Source: Deroplatys truncata (taxonomy: Eukaryota > Arthropoda > Insecta > Mantodea > Mantidae). Taken from it: a DNA stretch of 64,000 nucleotides. The notes beneath the pieces are model-generated. The model searched no databases and was not told where the DNA came from. It saw nothing but the letters and a program-made list of their open reading frames with translations. Shown here one piece after another: positions 11,816 to 23,429 of the stretch. Position 1 is the stretch's first letter. Each line of letters opens with the position of its first letter. The DNA lies in NCBI GenBank assembly GCA_030765065.1, contig CM060984.1, positions 101,351,488 through 101,415,487 of the forward strand, written 5' to 3'. The position numbers were made by a program, and so were the translations under genes.

Positions 11816-14800
11816 ATTATCGTCATCGTTATTATTATTATTGTTGTTCATTTAGTGATGCTAGCAACTATGAGGACATAATCATCCCCACAGTGTATCT
11901 GCCTTTAGGCTGTCTTTTATGTGCCAGAAATTCTATTAAAATTTAATTATATCTCAACACATCTGTGGAACAGGACTGAACACACAGCTTTGGGTACACA
12001 AAGCCAGCATTCAATCAACTACACCACCCAAGGTGACAAAACTCTGCTTACATCACGTTACACTCTTTCTCTAGAGTCAGTAAATTCTTCTGTATTGAAA
12101 TAATATCCATTTCTTTCTCAGAGCAGTTGCATTCTTCTTCAATTTCATTTTTGCTGAAGAATGCAGGCTGTTTATTCCTGGACATTTTCTTTATATAGTG
12201 TCAATTGCTTTTGTTTGCATCAGCAATCCTGCTTTTGGGTGCTAAGACCTGGATTTCTGGTACAGATAACCTTAATTTACTTCCCATTTCACAGAAGACA
12301 AGAAAGCTCTGGAAGGATCATTAAGTTGTAGATCAGTTCAATCTTTGTGTGGTCAATCTGCTTTTCAGTTTTCAAACTTCCTTACCGCCTCAAAAAGATG
12401 TTTCATATGTTTCTGTTCTCTTTTCCATTCATATACTGATGCCTGACATAGTTGTTTCCTTTCCATGTTGTTAGTATACTAATATTTCTGTGATGCACCT
12501 TTCAATCTCTGTCTCCAAGTGATACATTTGTCATTTTTATTCATTCAGCATACTGTTGCTGACAAGGATGGAGAACAAGATGCCTGATATTGTTTAGAAA
12601 CAACAAGAACATGTATTAAGGATCCCATGTCCACTCCAACTTAGGTAGAGGTAAGTCTTCATAGACTTGACTTGGGTAGATAAATCAAAGGTATGCAGTT
12701 GCTGACACATGTGCTAACTTGTTAATTTGCTAAGCCACTAGAGGTAGTTAAACATGCACTCAGCATACACTCAGCTGAGCAACTACTTTATATTGTATTT
12801 TACTTTGTATTGTATTTTACCATTCATTATTATGTTAAGTTTCTGTAATTTTATTATTACAAAACTAATGTAAATGCATTTTAAAGCACTTCTATGAATA
12901 TGGTTTCTTGTTCTCTCTCTAAAAAGCCTTGTAAAACAAAAATGTTTCAAATTGATCTGCTTCCTTTCTGAACATATTTAATGAATGCATATGTACTATA
13001 GTATCACAAAAGCAGTAATACAGTTCCATACAATATCATATTCATTTTTTTTCTTCTTTTCTAACAATGGTTCTTGAGAGCACTGCAATTTCAAAGTCTC
13101 CAGTCAAATTCAAGCAGCACCAGAAACTTACCTGCATACTTTAAGTCTGCTATGACATATCTGCAAAAGCTAGTTTGTACAGACTTAACTCCCTGGAAAT
13201 GTGTATGGGCCCTTAATGAGAGCTGGTTATTCATTATATTATAACACAAAAACAGTGATCAAAACATGTATACATGACATTATTTAAACAAATTCTTTGC
13301 TAAGAAGAATCAGATTCTTCTGTTCCATTCATCTTGGTGGACTCAGAACTTTATAAACCAAATACCATTTCAAAGATGATTTAAGTTTTAAAAGAGTACT
13401 ATTTGAAACAAAGAATTTATTTCAAAACACACTTTGTAGGCAGATGGATGAGCACATTTGTTTTTAATACTTCTCATGTTTTCAACCCAGTGTTTTGTAT
13501 GCCTCCCAAAATATATCTGCATTGGAGTAATATAATTGCTCCACATATAATATTGTTCCAGGTAGGAAAACAAAAACTAATGCTCTTCAATACTTATAGA
13601 TCCAGCTTCTATTTTCATGGCTACTTCAACATAAGAACTGATAGAATTAATCCCTCTTATGAAATTAGTTGTCCTCAGTTTACTAATAGCTTTTTATTTA
13701 ATTTAAGTGACATTGGAACTTAATATTCAGCAAATGTTATGACTGTTTATGATCTTTTTTGTATAAATATAGTGTATACATTGTGAATCATTTTACCTTA
13801 CATTTTTTACATGCTTCATTTTGCTTTTATGTACCTATTTTTGTTAATTTGCCGACCTGGCAGTACACATAACAAAAAATAAGATTTTTATTAAGCTAAA
13901 AAGACTAATACAAATATTTTCCTTTAGGACACAAATGCAATTAAATAAAGAAATAAGAGGGAACCTTTCAAAAATAAAAGTTCAAAAGTTTCAGTTATGA
14001 AACCCAGATCATCAAGCAAGACAAACACACTGCCAATTATGCAAGTAGCAAGGTAATGCTTATATGCTTATGACTGATATTGCAGAGCTTTTAATTAGAG
14101 CCTATCCACCATTTAATCTTTAACGATTTATATTATTATTATTTCTTTTTTTCCCAACTTCTATTGCAAATGAAAGTAAGCATCTACAACTTTAAACACA
14201 ATAGAACACTGTACACCTAACAACTGTAAACAGCATATTTGAGAGATCTTTTTTAAAAGTGCCTATTTTAGCATGCAAATTAGAAGTTCTGTGCTGGATT
14301 TTTGATTAAATGTGTCATTTTATAAATTAAATAAAATTAGAAAAGGCACCAAGTAACCAAAAAATACTATATTATTTTGTGTTAAATAACCCTCCGTTAA
14401 TACACTTGCACATTTTCTTCTTTTATGATGCAATTGTTAGTTGCTAAGACTCCTGAATATTAATAATAATAATTAAAAAAACAGTCTGCATGGTTGCGTG
14501 GATAGCTGAGTTAAAACCTCTGATACTAAAATCACAGTGACTGTCAAGCAAAGTAGTCTGCAATTGTAGTGTACTTATATTCCTATTTCTTAAGCGAGTT
14601 TGAATGTTTCATTTTTGAGATCACTGTACCCATTTATGATTGCTGAGTAACCCAGGTTTACTAAACGAACAGACTTCACCTTTTTTTAATAAGATCACAT
14701 GTAGGACAACATTTAGTTAGGACAAACATGGGTGGCACATTTAAGTAGACAGCTTACAAACCCAAGATTTATTTTTTTTGTAGATTAAATTTATAATTAA

Positions 14801-15222
14801 TTTTAAAGCAAAAAAAATCAAAATATCAAAGTTTTTACTTTTCATATTCTTTTCTTTCTTTCATTTTCCTTCATTAATCTATCACCTTAGGACTTAGATC
14901 TATCACATATTTGAGAAGCACAAATCTTCATTCTCTACATTCTGTTTTCAGCACAGTATCAGAAAAAAAATAAGTTAATTCTTTCACCATTAATGCCCAG
15001 TTCATAAATTAACTCATATGTAACTTATTTACTCTATTCACTAGATGTGAGGTCAGCGTAACTTGCATATTTTGATACTCTTCTGTTACCAGACGTTCTA
15101 AACTAATAGTGGCAAAGAACAAGTAAAATTCACTTATAATTTTACATCAGCAATATTGGTATTATAGCTAGTGTTTTACCCATGTTTATTTCTGCTACTT
15201 CAAAACTGTGTAAAGTACTTAC

Positions 15223-15300
15223 GGTAGAATGTAGATAAAGCTCAGGGAGCAGCAGGCACAAAAGGCAACACCACTACCACCACAGTGTCACAGATAGATA
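15223..15300 (-). promoter_or_regulatory. candidate non-coding 5'UTR exon of the TRPC gene
   Basis: A consensus donor (ACC followed by GTAAGTACTT on the minus strand, from 15222) lies upstream of the TRPC start exon, which itself begins at a splice acceptor. A leader exon ending at 15223 would therefore make sense. Nothing else marks it: no long reading frame and no obvious TATA box. The upstream boundary is a guess. An unused donor-like sequence is the alternative. Confidence 0.25.
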
Positions 15301-16439
15301 GAATTGGAACGAAAGACTAGACTTGTGGGGCTTGAGGAAGCATTTTCACAGAGTTTTTATATGCTCCCTTATTAAATTAGTGGAAGGTTTCCTGGTGGGA
15401 GGTATTTACAAGCAGTTCATGCCTGTTGAGTTGGATTTAGCCTAATTTAATTAGGACCCCTTACCTATACATAGGTCCCTCAATATACCCCTACCCCTCC
15501 CACAAAACAAAGGCAATCCTTAAAAAACGTGACCAGTAAAGTGCTTTGATAGAGAAGTTCAGTCATAACTGTTTTAATAGCTAAGATGCATATATGTTAT
15601 GAAAAAGTTCCATTAATTGTTAACTGAATTCAGTGTAATTCTAGTTGTATTTAATTACTACTTTAGCAGTATAGAAACTTCAAACATTAACTTTCCCAAG
15701 CCAAATTTTATTATTCTTTCATTAAATTGCTCCTTTCAATGCATAGGTTGTTTTGAAACAGAATTGATAACATGTTTACTTTCTAAAATTTATGATCTTT
15801 TAAATACACCTTTTTGATTGCACATTTTTAATCTTTTACAATCAGGCATATTTTGTATGCCAAAATACTTTCTCAACCATTCTTCTAAAATAATTCTATG
15901 TTTTATTACAACTAGTATGATATACAAATAGGTTCCTATGTTAATATTTACTACACCATATTTGGTTCCAAATGTCCTCAAATATGAAAAATTCCTAAAT
16001 GAAGAAAATCAGGAATTGTCTATCTGCACAATGACTACCTTTAAACTACTATAAATATTAAGTTATACCTTAGATTCAAATAAATGACATCTGGGTTTTG
16101 AAAGGAAAAGGCTAACAAATGGCACAAAAGACTAAAAGTGAAATTTTAAGCATATATGTAGATATGTGTGGCTTAACATTCATGAACACATAGAAATATT
16201 TGGCGTGAAAAATATATTTCAGGAATAAATAAAGAGTAAAAAAAAAATAATTTGCTTATGAGGAGCAATGATCAGGCAAATATTACAAAAACCTTTTTGC
16301 AATAGATAATCCCTTTAAAAATATGAAGTTGCAGTTGCTGCTATATTAATTTTTTGTTTCTACCATTTGCTAGTAAGCATGAAAAATATTTAAACTACTT
16401 TAGTGCATAAAATACAAATTAGTAATTTAAACTACTTAC

Positions 16440-16965
16440 AACTTACATGACAAATAAAGTGTATATCTTGAATTTTATAGGAATAGCCTGTAAAGTCCTC
16501 TTCATTTAGAAGGCACTTTATATAACGTGTAAACCAGAAGTGATAGACAAATACTTACTACACAAAAAATGTAGATCTCTTTAAAACACTCAATTTATTT
16601 CAAATAACTTTTTTGGCATCAGCCATTTCAGGGATGTTATTTTTTAATAAGATGAAAAATGAATTTTTCAATACCTAATCACATTTTTATATTGCTGTTG
16701 CTATCCAGTTGTTTCTTGTAATGTCATGAAACAAGTATGGAATTTAAAGGCCAGCATATAGTGACCTTGTTTTAATCATCTGACTATTGATTCAATTTCT
16801 CTATCCCCTTTTGTACCTTCAACAAAATGTGTAACAAAACTATTTTTGCAAAGGTTATCGCGATTAACATGAAGTACATAGACAAATAAACTTTCATAAG
16901 AGTAATTTGTAGAAGAAAATAAATGATAGTGGGTAGAGAAAGTCATATGAATGCATCTAATCAAA
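16440..16965 (+). mobile_element. R900 repeat, 5'-truncated copy
   Basis: The copy begins near GTATATCTTGAATTTTATAG and carries AATAGCCTGTAAAGTCCTCT, TACTACACAAAAAATGTAGA and TTGCTGTTGCTATCCAGTTG. It ends with GTAGAGAAAGTCATATGAATG, the R900 3' end. Only the second half of the element is present. Confidence 0.8.
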
Positions 16966-17293
16966 TGAGTGGCAAATTACATGACACATCCATCAGCATG
17001 ATGTAACCTTTGCATGGACACAATTGTTCACATTTTGCATGCCTAGGGATGTCAGACGTTCCAGAAAGCCGAAATTGTCCCGGATTTTCTACTTCTCGCC
17101 CTGGTATCCCAAAAAAAGCTAGCCAGGATGCCGAATGTCCCGGTTTTTGGATATAAAAGACTACCATAGCAATGTAATTTATTTTAACTCTTGTCTTGTG
17201 AAAGCGCTTTGTTTAACTTCATAAAATGTTACCAAGAGGGTCATTTCAAAAGTTCTGCACACTGTAAGATAGAAGTACAGAAAATAATTTATT

Positions 17294-17665
17294 TTACAAA
17301 ATACCTTTACAGGCCATCAATATAATCTCCATTCTGCTTATGACAGCTTCCCAACGTTTTGGCAAATTCTGTATTCCGGATAGGACACCATTGTTGAGCT
17401 GTCTGATTACTCGGGTCACCTCACAGGAAGTTTCATCAATTGTATCAAAACGCTTTCCAAGGAGTAGTTCCTTCAATTTGGGAAACAAACCAAAATCTGG
17501 TGGGCTCATATCAGGACTGTATGGTGGGCGCGGAAATATTTCCCATCCATATTTGTCGAGTGTTTCTTTCACTGGTACGGCAATATGCGGTCTTGTATTA
17601 TCGTGCAAAATGAGGACACCAGTTGCAAGCACGTCAGGCCTACTTTGACGAATTTTCGGGCGCAA
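17294..17665 (-). pseudogene. mariner transposase, C-terminal part
   Basis: A 123-residue open stretch carries the second and third catalytic aspartates: HDNTRPHIA and YSPDMSPPDFGLFPKLKELL, with 34 residues between the two Asp residues, that is DD34D. It is followed by the usual mariner C-terminus (LPKRWEAVISR). More N-terminal pieces continue in other frames from 17666 to about 18340 (for example NCLREVCGNSVVDRSTV at about 18190-18240). Frameshifts and stops show that the copy is dead. Confidence 0.88.
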
Positions 17666-18339
17666 AACATTTGCAGAAACAGCTTTTGCGTCTGTTACAG
17701 AAGTCCCTGGGGCATTCTATTTGTAGCTATGACTCCATTAATGCCATACGCAAAGATCATCATCAGTTTCACCTTTGTTGGCGGCGGAATTTTTTTGGGC
17801 GTGGAGAATCGGAATTTTTCCATTGTGACGACTGAGACTTCAGTTCTGGCTGAAAATCTCGTATCCAGGTTTCATCATGTGCAAGAATCCTTTTCAGAAA
17901 CTGTTCTCCTTCCGTTCATAACGTTAAAGCCATTCTTCTGTAATTCTTTTGCGACGTGCTTTCTGCTCTTCACTCAGGTCATGCGGAGCAAATTTTCTCA
18001 TCTTTAACTTTTCAATAATAATTCTGTAAACTGAAGTGACAGACACTCTGGCCTCATGCAATTTCCTTACATGTTTTTCGTCGGTCCTCTCTCAAAACGT
18101 CATTGACAATAATCTGTTGCGGTTGATGACATTCTACTTCTTGAGCTGTCCTCAATGCTTACCCGACCTTCACGAAAACGGGCAGATCACATGATACTGT
18201 GCTACGATCCACTACACTATTCCCACACACCTCTCTCAAACAGTTGTAATTTTCAGTTGAGTTCTTTCCACGTAGGGATTCGATTTTGATGTAGATGGTC
18301 ACTACGTGTAATCCGACCTGACTCGGTTTCAGCTTCCAG

Positions 18340-18560
18340 CAATCCAGCAATCGAGAACAGGTCGCCCAGGTTCACCTGGGCGGAATGTGATCGCCACAGT
18401 ACCTAGCCGCGTATGCGGCTTTACCTGTGCGATAGAGAAGGTTAAAATAAGATACACAAGCATTTGATTTTTGTCAATGTCATGGGCGGGGTTTGGCTTT
18501 CCGCGCTACCATTGGCTGGGTCTCGGTGTTCCCTCATGGGTGGAATAGCGACCGTGTGGT
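18340..18560 (+). repeat. inverted repeat arm A in LINE cluster
   Basis: This GC-rich block contains CCTAGCCGCGTATGCGGCT, which can form a hairpin. It recurs in inverted orientation at about 19175-19385 with high similarity, ending at CTCATGGGTGG. A shorter related motif (AAGCCGCAAAGCGGCT) occurs at 19514-19529. The two arms enclose the plus-strand LINE remnant. Confidence 0.85.
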
Positions 18561-18631
18561 GACTTGCGGCGGAGGAGAATCCCCTGGGTTACCTCAGCCT
18601 ATATCAGGCGATTATCCCGCCCCTGATTCTT

Positions 18632-18934
18632 TACGACTGCGAGGTCTGGGGATCGGCGGCAGCGACCACCATCCGCAGACTGCAAACCGTACAGAACAGG
18701 GCACTTCGGATGATCTATGATACCGGGCGTAGATTCCCATCACATATCCTACATACCCATTCCGGTCTCCCATACATCGTGGACGTGGTGCGGGAGAGAA
18801 CCCGCACCATGTACGCGAAACTTACCTACCACCCCAACCAGCTGGTTAACTCTTTGGGCCGCTATGACCACAAGGCGCCACGGCGGAGGAAGAGCTACCG
18901 GTTGCCGAAAGACGGCTTGGGCCCCCGAGGCTGA
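18632..18934 (+). pseudogene. LINE reverse transcriptase, C-terminal end of ORF2
   Basis: The frame reads YDCEVWGSAAATTIRRLQTV, QNRALRMI, then a LPYIVDVVRERTRTMYAKLT segment and ends at TGA after GLGPRG. The order CEVWG, RLQ.VQNRALR, GLP.I.DVV..R is the standard C-terminus of Jockey-type LINE polymerases. The reverse transcriptase core is absent, so this is a 5'-truncated copy. A nearly identical downstream region appears on the minus strand at 21040-21350. Confidence 0.8.
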
Positions 18935-18959
18935 GGTCTACCTATCCCTCATCTCACAA

Positions 18960-19165
18960 ACTTCCCCAAGTTAAGCAGCATTGGGCCCGGTCGCTGGCTG
19001 GATGAGTGACCATCTACCAGCGACCCGCCCTGCCGCCAACTTGAGTACCCCCATCCCATTACCTGTATTCCCATCTTGCTTTGCTGCCATGCCGGCCTGC
19101 TTAACTTGACGACCATACAAGCGGTCGCCCAAGTTAAGCAGCATTGGGCTTGGTCACCGCATGGT
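18960..19165 (+). repeat. LINE 3' region with two 5S-rRNA-like blocks
   Basis: Block 1 (18966-19016) reads CCAAGTTAAGCAGCATTGGG, then CTGGATGAGTGACC. Block 2 (19129-19160) repeats CCAAGTTAAGCAGCATTGGG. These match the internal control region of 5S rRNA (GAAGTTAAGCAACATCGGG ... TTGGATGGGTGACC, from memory) at most positions. The 5' and 3' stem parts of 5S are missing, so it is not a 5S gene. Confidence 0.7.
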
Positions 19166-19174
19166 CGCTAGTCC

Positions 19175-19385
19175 GCCCATGAGGAAACGCCGAGACCCAG
19201 CGAAATGGTAGAGCAGAAAGCTAAACCCCGCCCAAGACAGACATAAATCAAAACCTTGTGTATATTCTTTTAAACCTCCTTTATCGCACAGGTAAAGCCG
19301 CATACGCGGCTAGGTACTGTGGCGATTATATTCCGCCCAGGTAAACCTGGGCGACCTGTTCTCGATTGCTGGATTGCTGGATTGC
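19175..19385 (-). repeat. inverted repeat arm B in LINE cluster
   Basis: This is the reverse complement of arm A (18340-18560), including the GCCGCATACGCGGC hairpin core and the CTGGGCGACCTGTTCTCGAT edge. The arms differ by scattered substitutions, so the duplication is old or the two arms are separate copies of one family. Confidence 0.85.
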
Positions 19386-19914
19386 CCGTGGGCGTGTCCC
19401 ATCTATCCAAACTGAACACAAAACCCAAAATTTTACATTCCATTTCGCAAACACAACCTTAAAACAAAAATTCATGCAGAACATACCCATCCTAGTGCTC
19501 ATTTCGCAGGTTAAGCCGCAAAGCGGCTCGGTACTGCGGCAACTGACACACGACCGGGGCTAAGTCCCCGATCGTCCTGACATTCCTCTGGCCTCTGGCC
19601 CTCAATTTTTTTTTTTGGGGGGGGGGAAACAGGAATAAAGGTCTGAAGGAAAAACAAGAGTATGAATATAGGTATAGAAAGGAAAAAGGAGAAGGAAAAG
19701 AAGGATGTGATGCTGTGATGGCGCAATTTATTTGGGGCATAGTGGTAAACATGGTGGCTGGTACCGCCGAAGCAAACCCGCTGATTGTGGGCGAATACTT
19801 AAAGTGGCGGAATTCTCCGCTGTGGTGGTCAGGTATCTGCCATGGCGATGGCCCTGACAGGGACCTGTAACGTCGGTGAATTAACAGGAGATGCTGGCTC
19901 CAATCCCGGGCCTG

Positions 19915-21041
19915 TTACCTCCGGGAGTTGGCACGTTGATGATGATGGTGTACTGGATGAGGTGGTTGGTGCAGTCTGTCGATCTGAGCTCGGGTTTCCA
20001 GTCTGGTCTCGTTGATGCGTGTGATAAGGTCGTCGAAGTGTGTCTTCATGGCGTTGAAAATCTTCTCATATTGATGTTTAGAACTGGTTTCCATGTCCTC
20101 GGTGCGTCTGTTGATTAGTTTCAAGCATTCTTGTCGTTCGTTGAAGTGGCTGTTCATGTTATTGATCAGACGCTTCTTGGTAACGTCATGGGATTCGTCT
20201 ATGATGTCGGCGATTCCATTAAACTTCGCGCTGATCTGCTCTTCCAGGGTATTCAGCCTGCTGGAAAGGTTTAGCATCTCAGCGTGGAGGTCCTGGATGG
20301 CGTCGATGATGGTTGTGTTGGTTGTAGTGTGCTGCTGGAGGAGTTGGTTCGTGGCTACTAGTTGTTCCTGGATCTGTGGCGAGTCGCTGGATGAAGTGAT
20401 GTTCGGCGTCGTAGGTGTGCGGTTCTGCGGTGTCTCTGAGAATTGCGGCGCGGCTCTACGAGGATAGAGTGGGCAGACGGCCTGGCCGGTGTAGTGCCCC
20501 TTGCCCTCACAGGAGGCGCAGAAGCGGCGGCGGTGTGTCAGGTCGTGTGTCCTGCAGTCTGCGGTGAAGTTCCCGCTACCACAATAGTGGCAGCGGGGAG
20601 CGGCGTCGCATGACGCGTCTGTGTGCCCGTAAAGGCAGCAGCGGCGGCATGGAGTTGGTCGCACACTGCGGCTGGCCTCAATCACCAGGGTTTGCCCTAA
20701 TAAGGGCATTCCTGCGTGTAGGGCCGCCGAGTAGTCGGCTTCCTCCATAAACGTTAGTCGGACCAGCGGTGTGGGACCTCTGTCGTTCCGAATCCTAGTC
20801 GCTTTGGCGCAGCAGGCACGCTGGTCAGTGGTGTGTTGCTGGCTGTGCTGGCTGGAGAGATGGCGCTGGGCGCTTCGATTGGCTGTGGCGGCGGCGGAGA
20901 GGCTGGAAGCTTTTCTTCATCGGCAGCGGAGGTAGTAGTGGCTTCCTCTCGAGGAGGAAGCTTGGAGGCTGCGGCGGTCTTCTTCCTACCCATCTTGACT
21001 CGGCGAGAGCTCGAAGCGAAGTCCCGCCTCCTCAAGCCCAA
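19915..21041 (-). pseudogene. LINE ORF1 (gag-like zinc-knuckle protein), one frameshift
   Basis: Two reading frames form one ORF1. The upstream part (20754-21041) is MGLRRRDFASSSRRVKMGRK followed by an Ala/Pro-rich stretch. The frame shifts near 20757-20790 and continues as LTFMEEADYSAALHAGMPLL to the TAA at 19915. The downstream part has cysteine-rich knuckles (CRRCCLYGHTDASC, CHYCGSGNFTADC, CASCEGKGHYTGQAVC), then a long polar helix probably forming a coiled coil (LNTLEEQISAKFNGIADIID). CCHC knuckles plus coiled coil is the layout of ORF1 proteins of Jockey/I-type LINEs, which bind element RNA. The start is uncertain between 21041 and the second Met of that frame. Confidence 0.78.
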
Positions 21042-21350
21042 TGCTGCTTGACTTGGGCGACCGCTTGTGTGGTCGTCAAGTTAAGCAGGCCGGCGTGGCA
21101 GCAAAGCAAGATGGGAATACTAGGTAATGGGAAGGGGGTATTCAAGTTTGCAGCAGGGCGGGTCGCTGCTAGATGGTCACTCATCCAGTCAGTGACCGGG
21201 CCCATTGCTGCTTAATTTGGGGAAGTTTTTGGAATGAGGGATTGGCAGACCTCAGCCTCGGGGGCCCAAGCCGTCCTTCGGCAACCGATAGCTCTTTCTC
21301 CGCCTTGGCGCCTTGTGGTCGTAGCGGCCCAAAGAGTTCATTAGCTGGTC
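21035..21350 (-). mobile_element. LINE 3' end with 5S-like blocks, upstream of ORF1
   Basis: Read on the minus strand this is the same C-terminal coding end and 3' region as 18850-19165. It includes AACTCTTTGGGCCGCTA, CTTGGGCCCCCGAGGCTGAG and the two 5S-like blocks (21172-21223 and 21035-21060). It runs straight into ORF1 of the same strand, so one LINE copy ends where another begins, or this unit also serves as 5' sequence. Confidence 0.75.
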
Positions 21351-23429
21351 ATTTTAAAACTGAATTACCTACTCACGACACAGCCACGCGAATCAATAAA
21401 CACATATACAACGGTCAAGCCTAAAGTTGTTGTTTAGCGACTCCCTAGCAATTATTTCCTATTGGCTGATCACAACTGACATAAATTTCAACTTGATCAC
21501 GCCACCGTAACTGTAGCGCATGCATCGTATGCAGGACTTTTGAAATGACCCTCATATTTAAGCGTATTAGTAGATATTTTGTCGGTTGGTGAAATTGATT
21601 ATTCTTTTTCCATGTCCGACTGCACAAAGCTGCGCTCGTCGCACTTGTGTCTCTGCAAGTTTTTCCTGTCATTGTTGAAAGTTTGCGTTTGCCGATAAAG
21701 CAATATTTTAGTCAATGTTTTCTATTCTTTAGCCTGTTCAAGAAGATCAAAACTTGCCAAAAGCAAAACAAGAACTACATTTAAGCAGGAATATTCTCAA
21801 GAATGGCCTTTTATTGTGAAAGCTACGAAGATGAATGTGAAGATTTTTACAAGTTTATTATGGACAATCCACATTGTTGAAATTAACAAGATCTTCTAAG
21901 AAATACTAAGCACAGTTACTGCTGGCAGAGTATCAAAATATTATTACACTTTTAATATCTTCTCTGTTAAATTCTCATTTTTTTAAATAAAATATTTCAG
22001 CTAAGGTTTCAGAAATAAGTGATAAAAACCTATTTCTTGTACAGCATCTCTTTCCTTTTCCTTCATACGCAAAAACAATAAATAAGATAAGAAACATTTA
22101 GAAAAGAAATAGGTACTTTATCAGCAACAATATGTTGTAAAAAATAAAAAATAATTTAAAAAGCAATATTTGTATATGTGAACAGAAAAAAACAACTAAA
22201 AAGCTGTTTTGTATGCACAGGAGAGTTGACACACTGGGTTGGGACTCAAGGACCATTGCGACACTGAAAAAGAAGAGCATTTTTCTAAACGTTCCAACTT
22301 GTCCCAGCTTTTAAGTTTATGAATCTGGCAGCCCTATGCATGTCTGATGTAATTAATGTTTTAATGTATTAGTATTGGGATAATAATACCAAAGATAAAT
22401 TTAAAATGAAACGTAAAATTTAATATTAGCTTTCAGAATAATGCTAGATGGGATCTTACCCTGTTGAATTTATTTACATATATTTTCGTTTGATAAAATT
22501 AATCCAGAAGGCATTAATGCTGTCATTGTGAACCAGGATTTGTTGGCAGGTACCAAAAAATAAAGTTAATCTCCTTCAATTTATGCATCTACTTAATCCG
22601 TGGACAATAAAATTAATTATTGTTTTTACATTGTATATATACTATTTAATTGTAATAATTATGTATACAGCTGCCAAAGAAGGTATTACATTTCCTTATG
22701 AGTGAGCTGCTTACAAGCAAGTTGGAATTTTATACAAGTGTGCAAGTTGCATTTCCTTAGTACCTTGCTTAGTGTATTTTCTTCAATACTATGCAGAAAT
22801 TGCATAGTTATATTATTTTAAGTACCTATTGGAAGATCTGCTGAGGACAGGGGCATATTTAAAGGATGTAAGCAGGCCTCCCCCCACAAAAAAAAACTTA
22901 TTTTTTTCTTAGTACTACAGCACATGTCCTTAAATCCCAGAAAGAAATTTATAAGAAAGTTTACAATCACTTTTTACTTTCTCTACTACATATCATAAAA
23001 CTATGCAACTATAGTCCAAATGCACCTTTCAACCAAAATAAAATTTAATGCAGCCAATGGTGACATCTAGTCTTGGCAATTGCCTTTTGATCAGTTATTA
23101 TGTGAAGCCTTAGTTCCATTACCCTACCATTTACCATGTGTTGCTGTCATGCTGATATTTGCAATAAAGTGTCTAAACTATAGTCCAGTGTTGATTTAGT
23201 ATGGAATTTACACATGGGCCAAAATGGTCAAAGTCATCTATAACAATGGTCCAAAGTTTAATAACAAATATATTTAAAAGGGCTTACCTTACACCATTTA
23301 TGACTAATAGACTCTGAAAACAACAATCTGCACTGTCTAGAAACACAAACAGAAGGCTGTTGAAAAATATCCTATTTCAGTTAAGCAAGCTGTAAGTAAA
23401 AAATTCAGAAATGTGGACCATAGTTGATA

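Larger units (their letters stand above)
9676..15222. other. intergenic or 5' intronic DNA without a recognised gene
   Basis: AT-rich sequence. I see only the polypurine tract and a TTA microsatellite at 11767-11815. Short reading frames here (for example 13403-13723) have no recognisable motif and biased low-complexity composition. The stretch 8672-9581 is equally empty. Confidence 0.6.
17235..21554 (-). mobile_element. mariner (DD34D) split by a LINE cluster
   Basis: The inverted termini are GAGGGTCATTTCAAAAGTTCTGCA on the left (17236-17259, written here only as key bases GAGGGTCATTTCAAAAG) and the same on the right, reversed (GAGGGTCATTTCAAAAGTCC, ending 21553). A TA follows the right end; the left TA is mutated. 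Removing about 18340-21350 leaves about 1.3 kb, the normal mariner length. The transposase runs on the minus strand and is broken by stops and frameshifts. Confidence 0.85.
17036..22344. mobile_element. hAT-like element, outermost of a three-level nest
   Basis: The left end reads TAGGGATGTCAGACG (from 17044). The right end, reversed, reads TAGGGCTGCCAGATT (to 22336). These imperfect terminal inverted repeats are flanked by TGCATGCC (17036-17043) and TGCATGTC (22337-22344), an 8-bp target duplication with one mismatch. Eight base pairs is the hAT signature. Between the ends lies a mariner, itself interrupted by LINE sequence. Without these the element would be about 970 bp, too short for a transposase and without a recognisable frame, so it is a non-autonomous member. 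Confidence 0.65.

Noticed and set aside
17340-18007. Plus-strand frames opposite the mariner
   Set aside because: Antisense shadows of the transposase.
18962-19030. 5S rRNA gene
   Set aside because: Only the internal control part matches; outer stems and terminator are missing, and the block recurs inside a LINE 3' region.
20093-20467. Plus-strand 124-codon frame over the LINE ORF1
   Set aside because: Antisense shadow of ORF1, which has the zinc knuckles.
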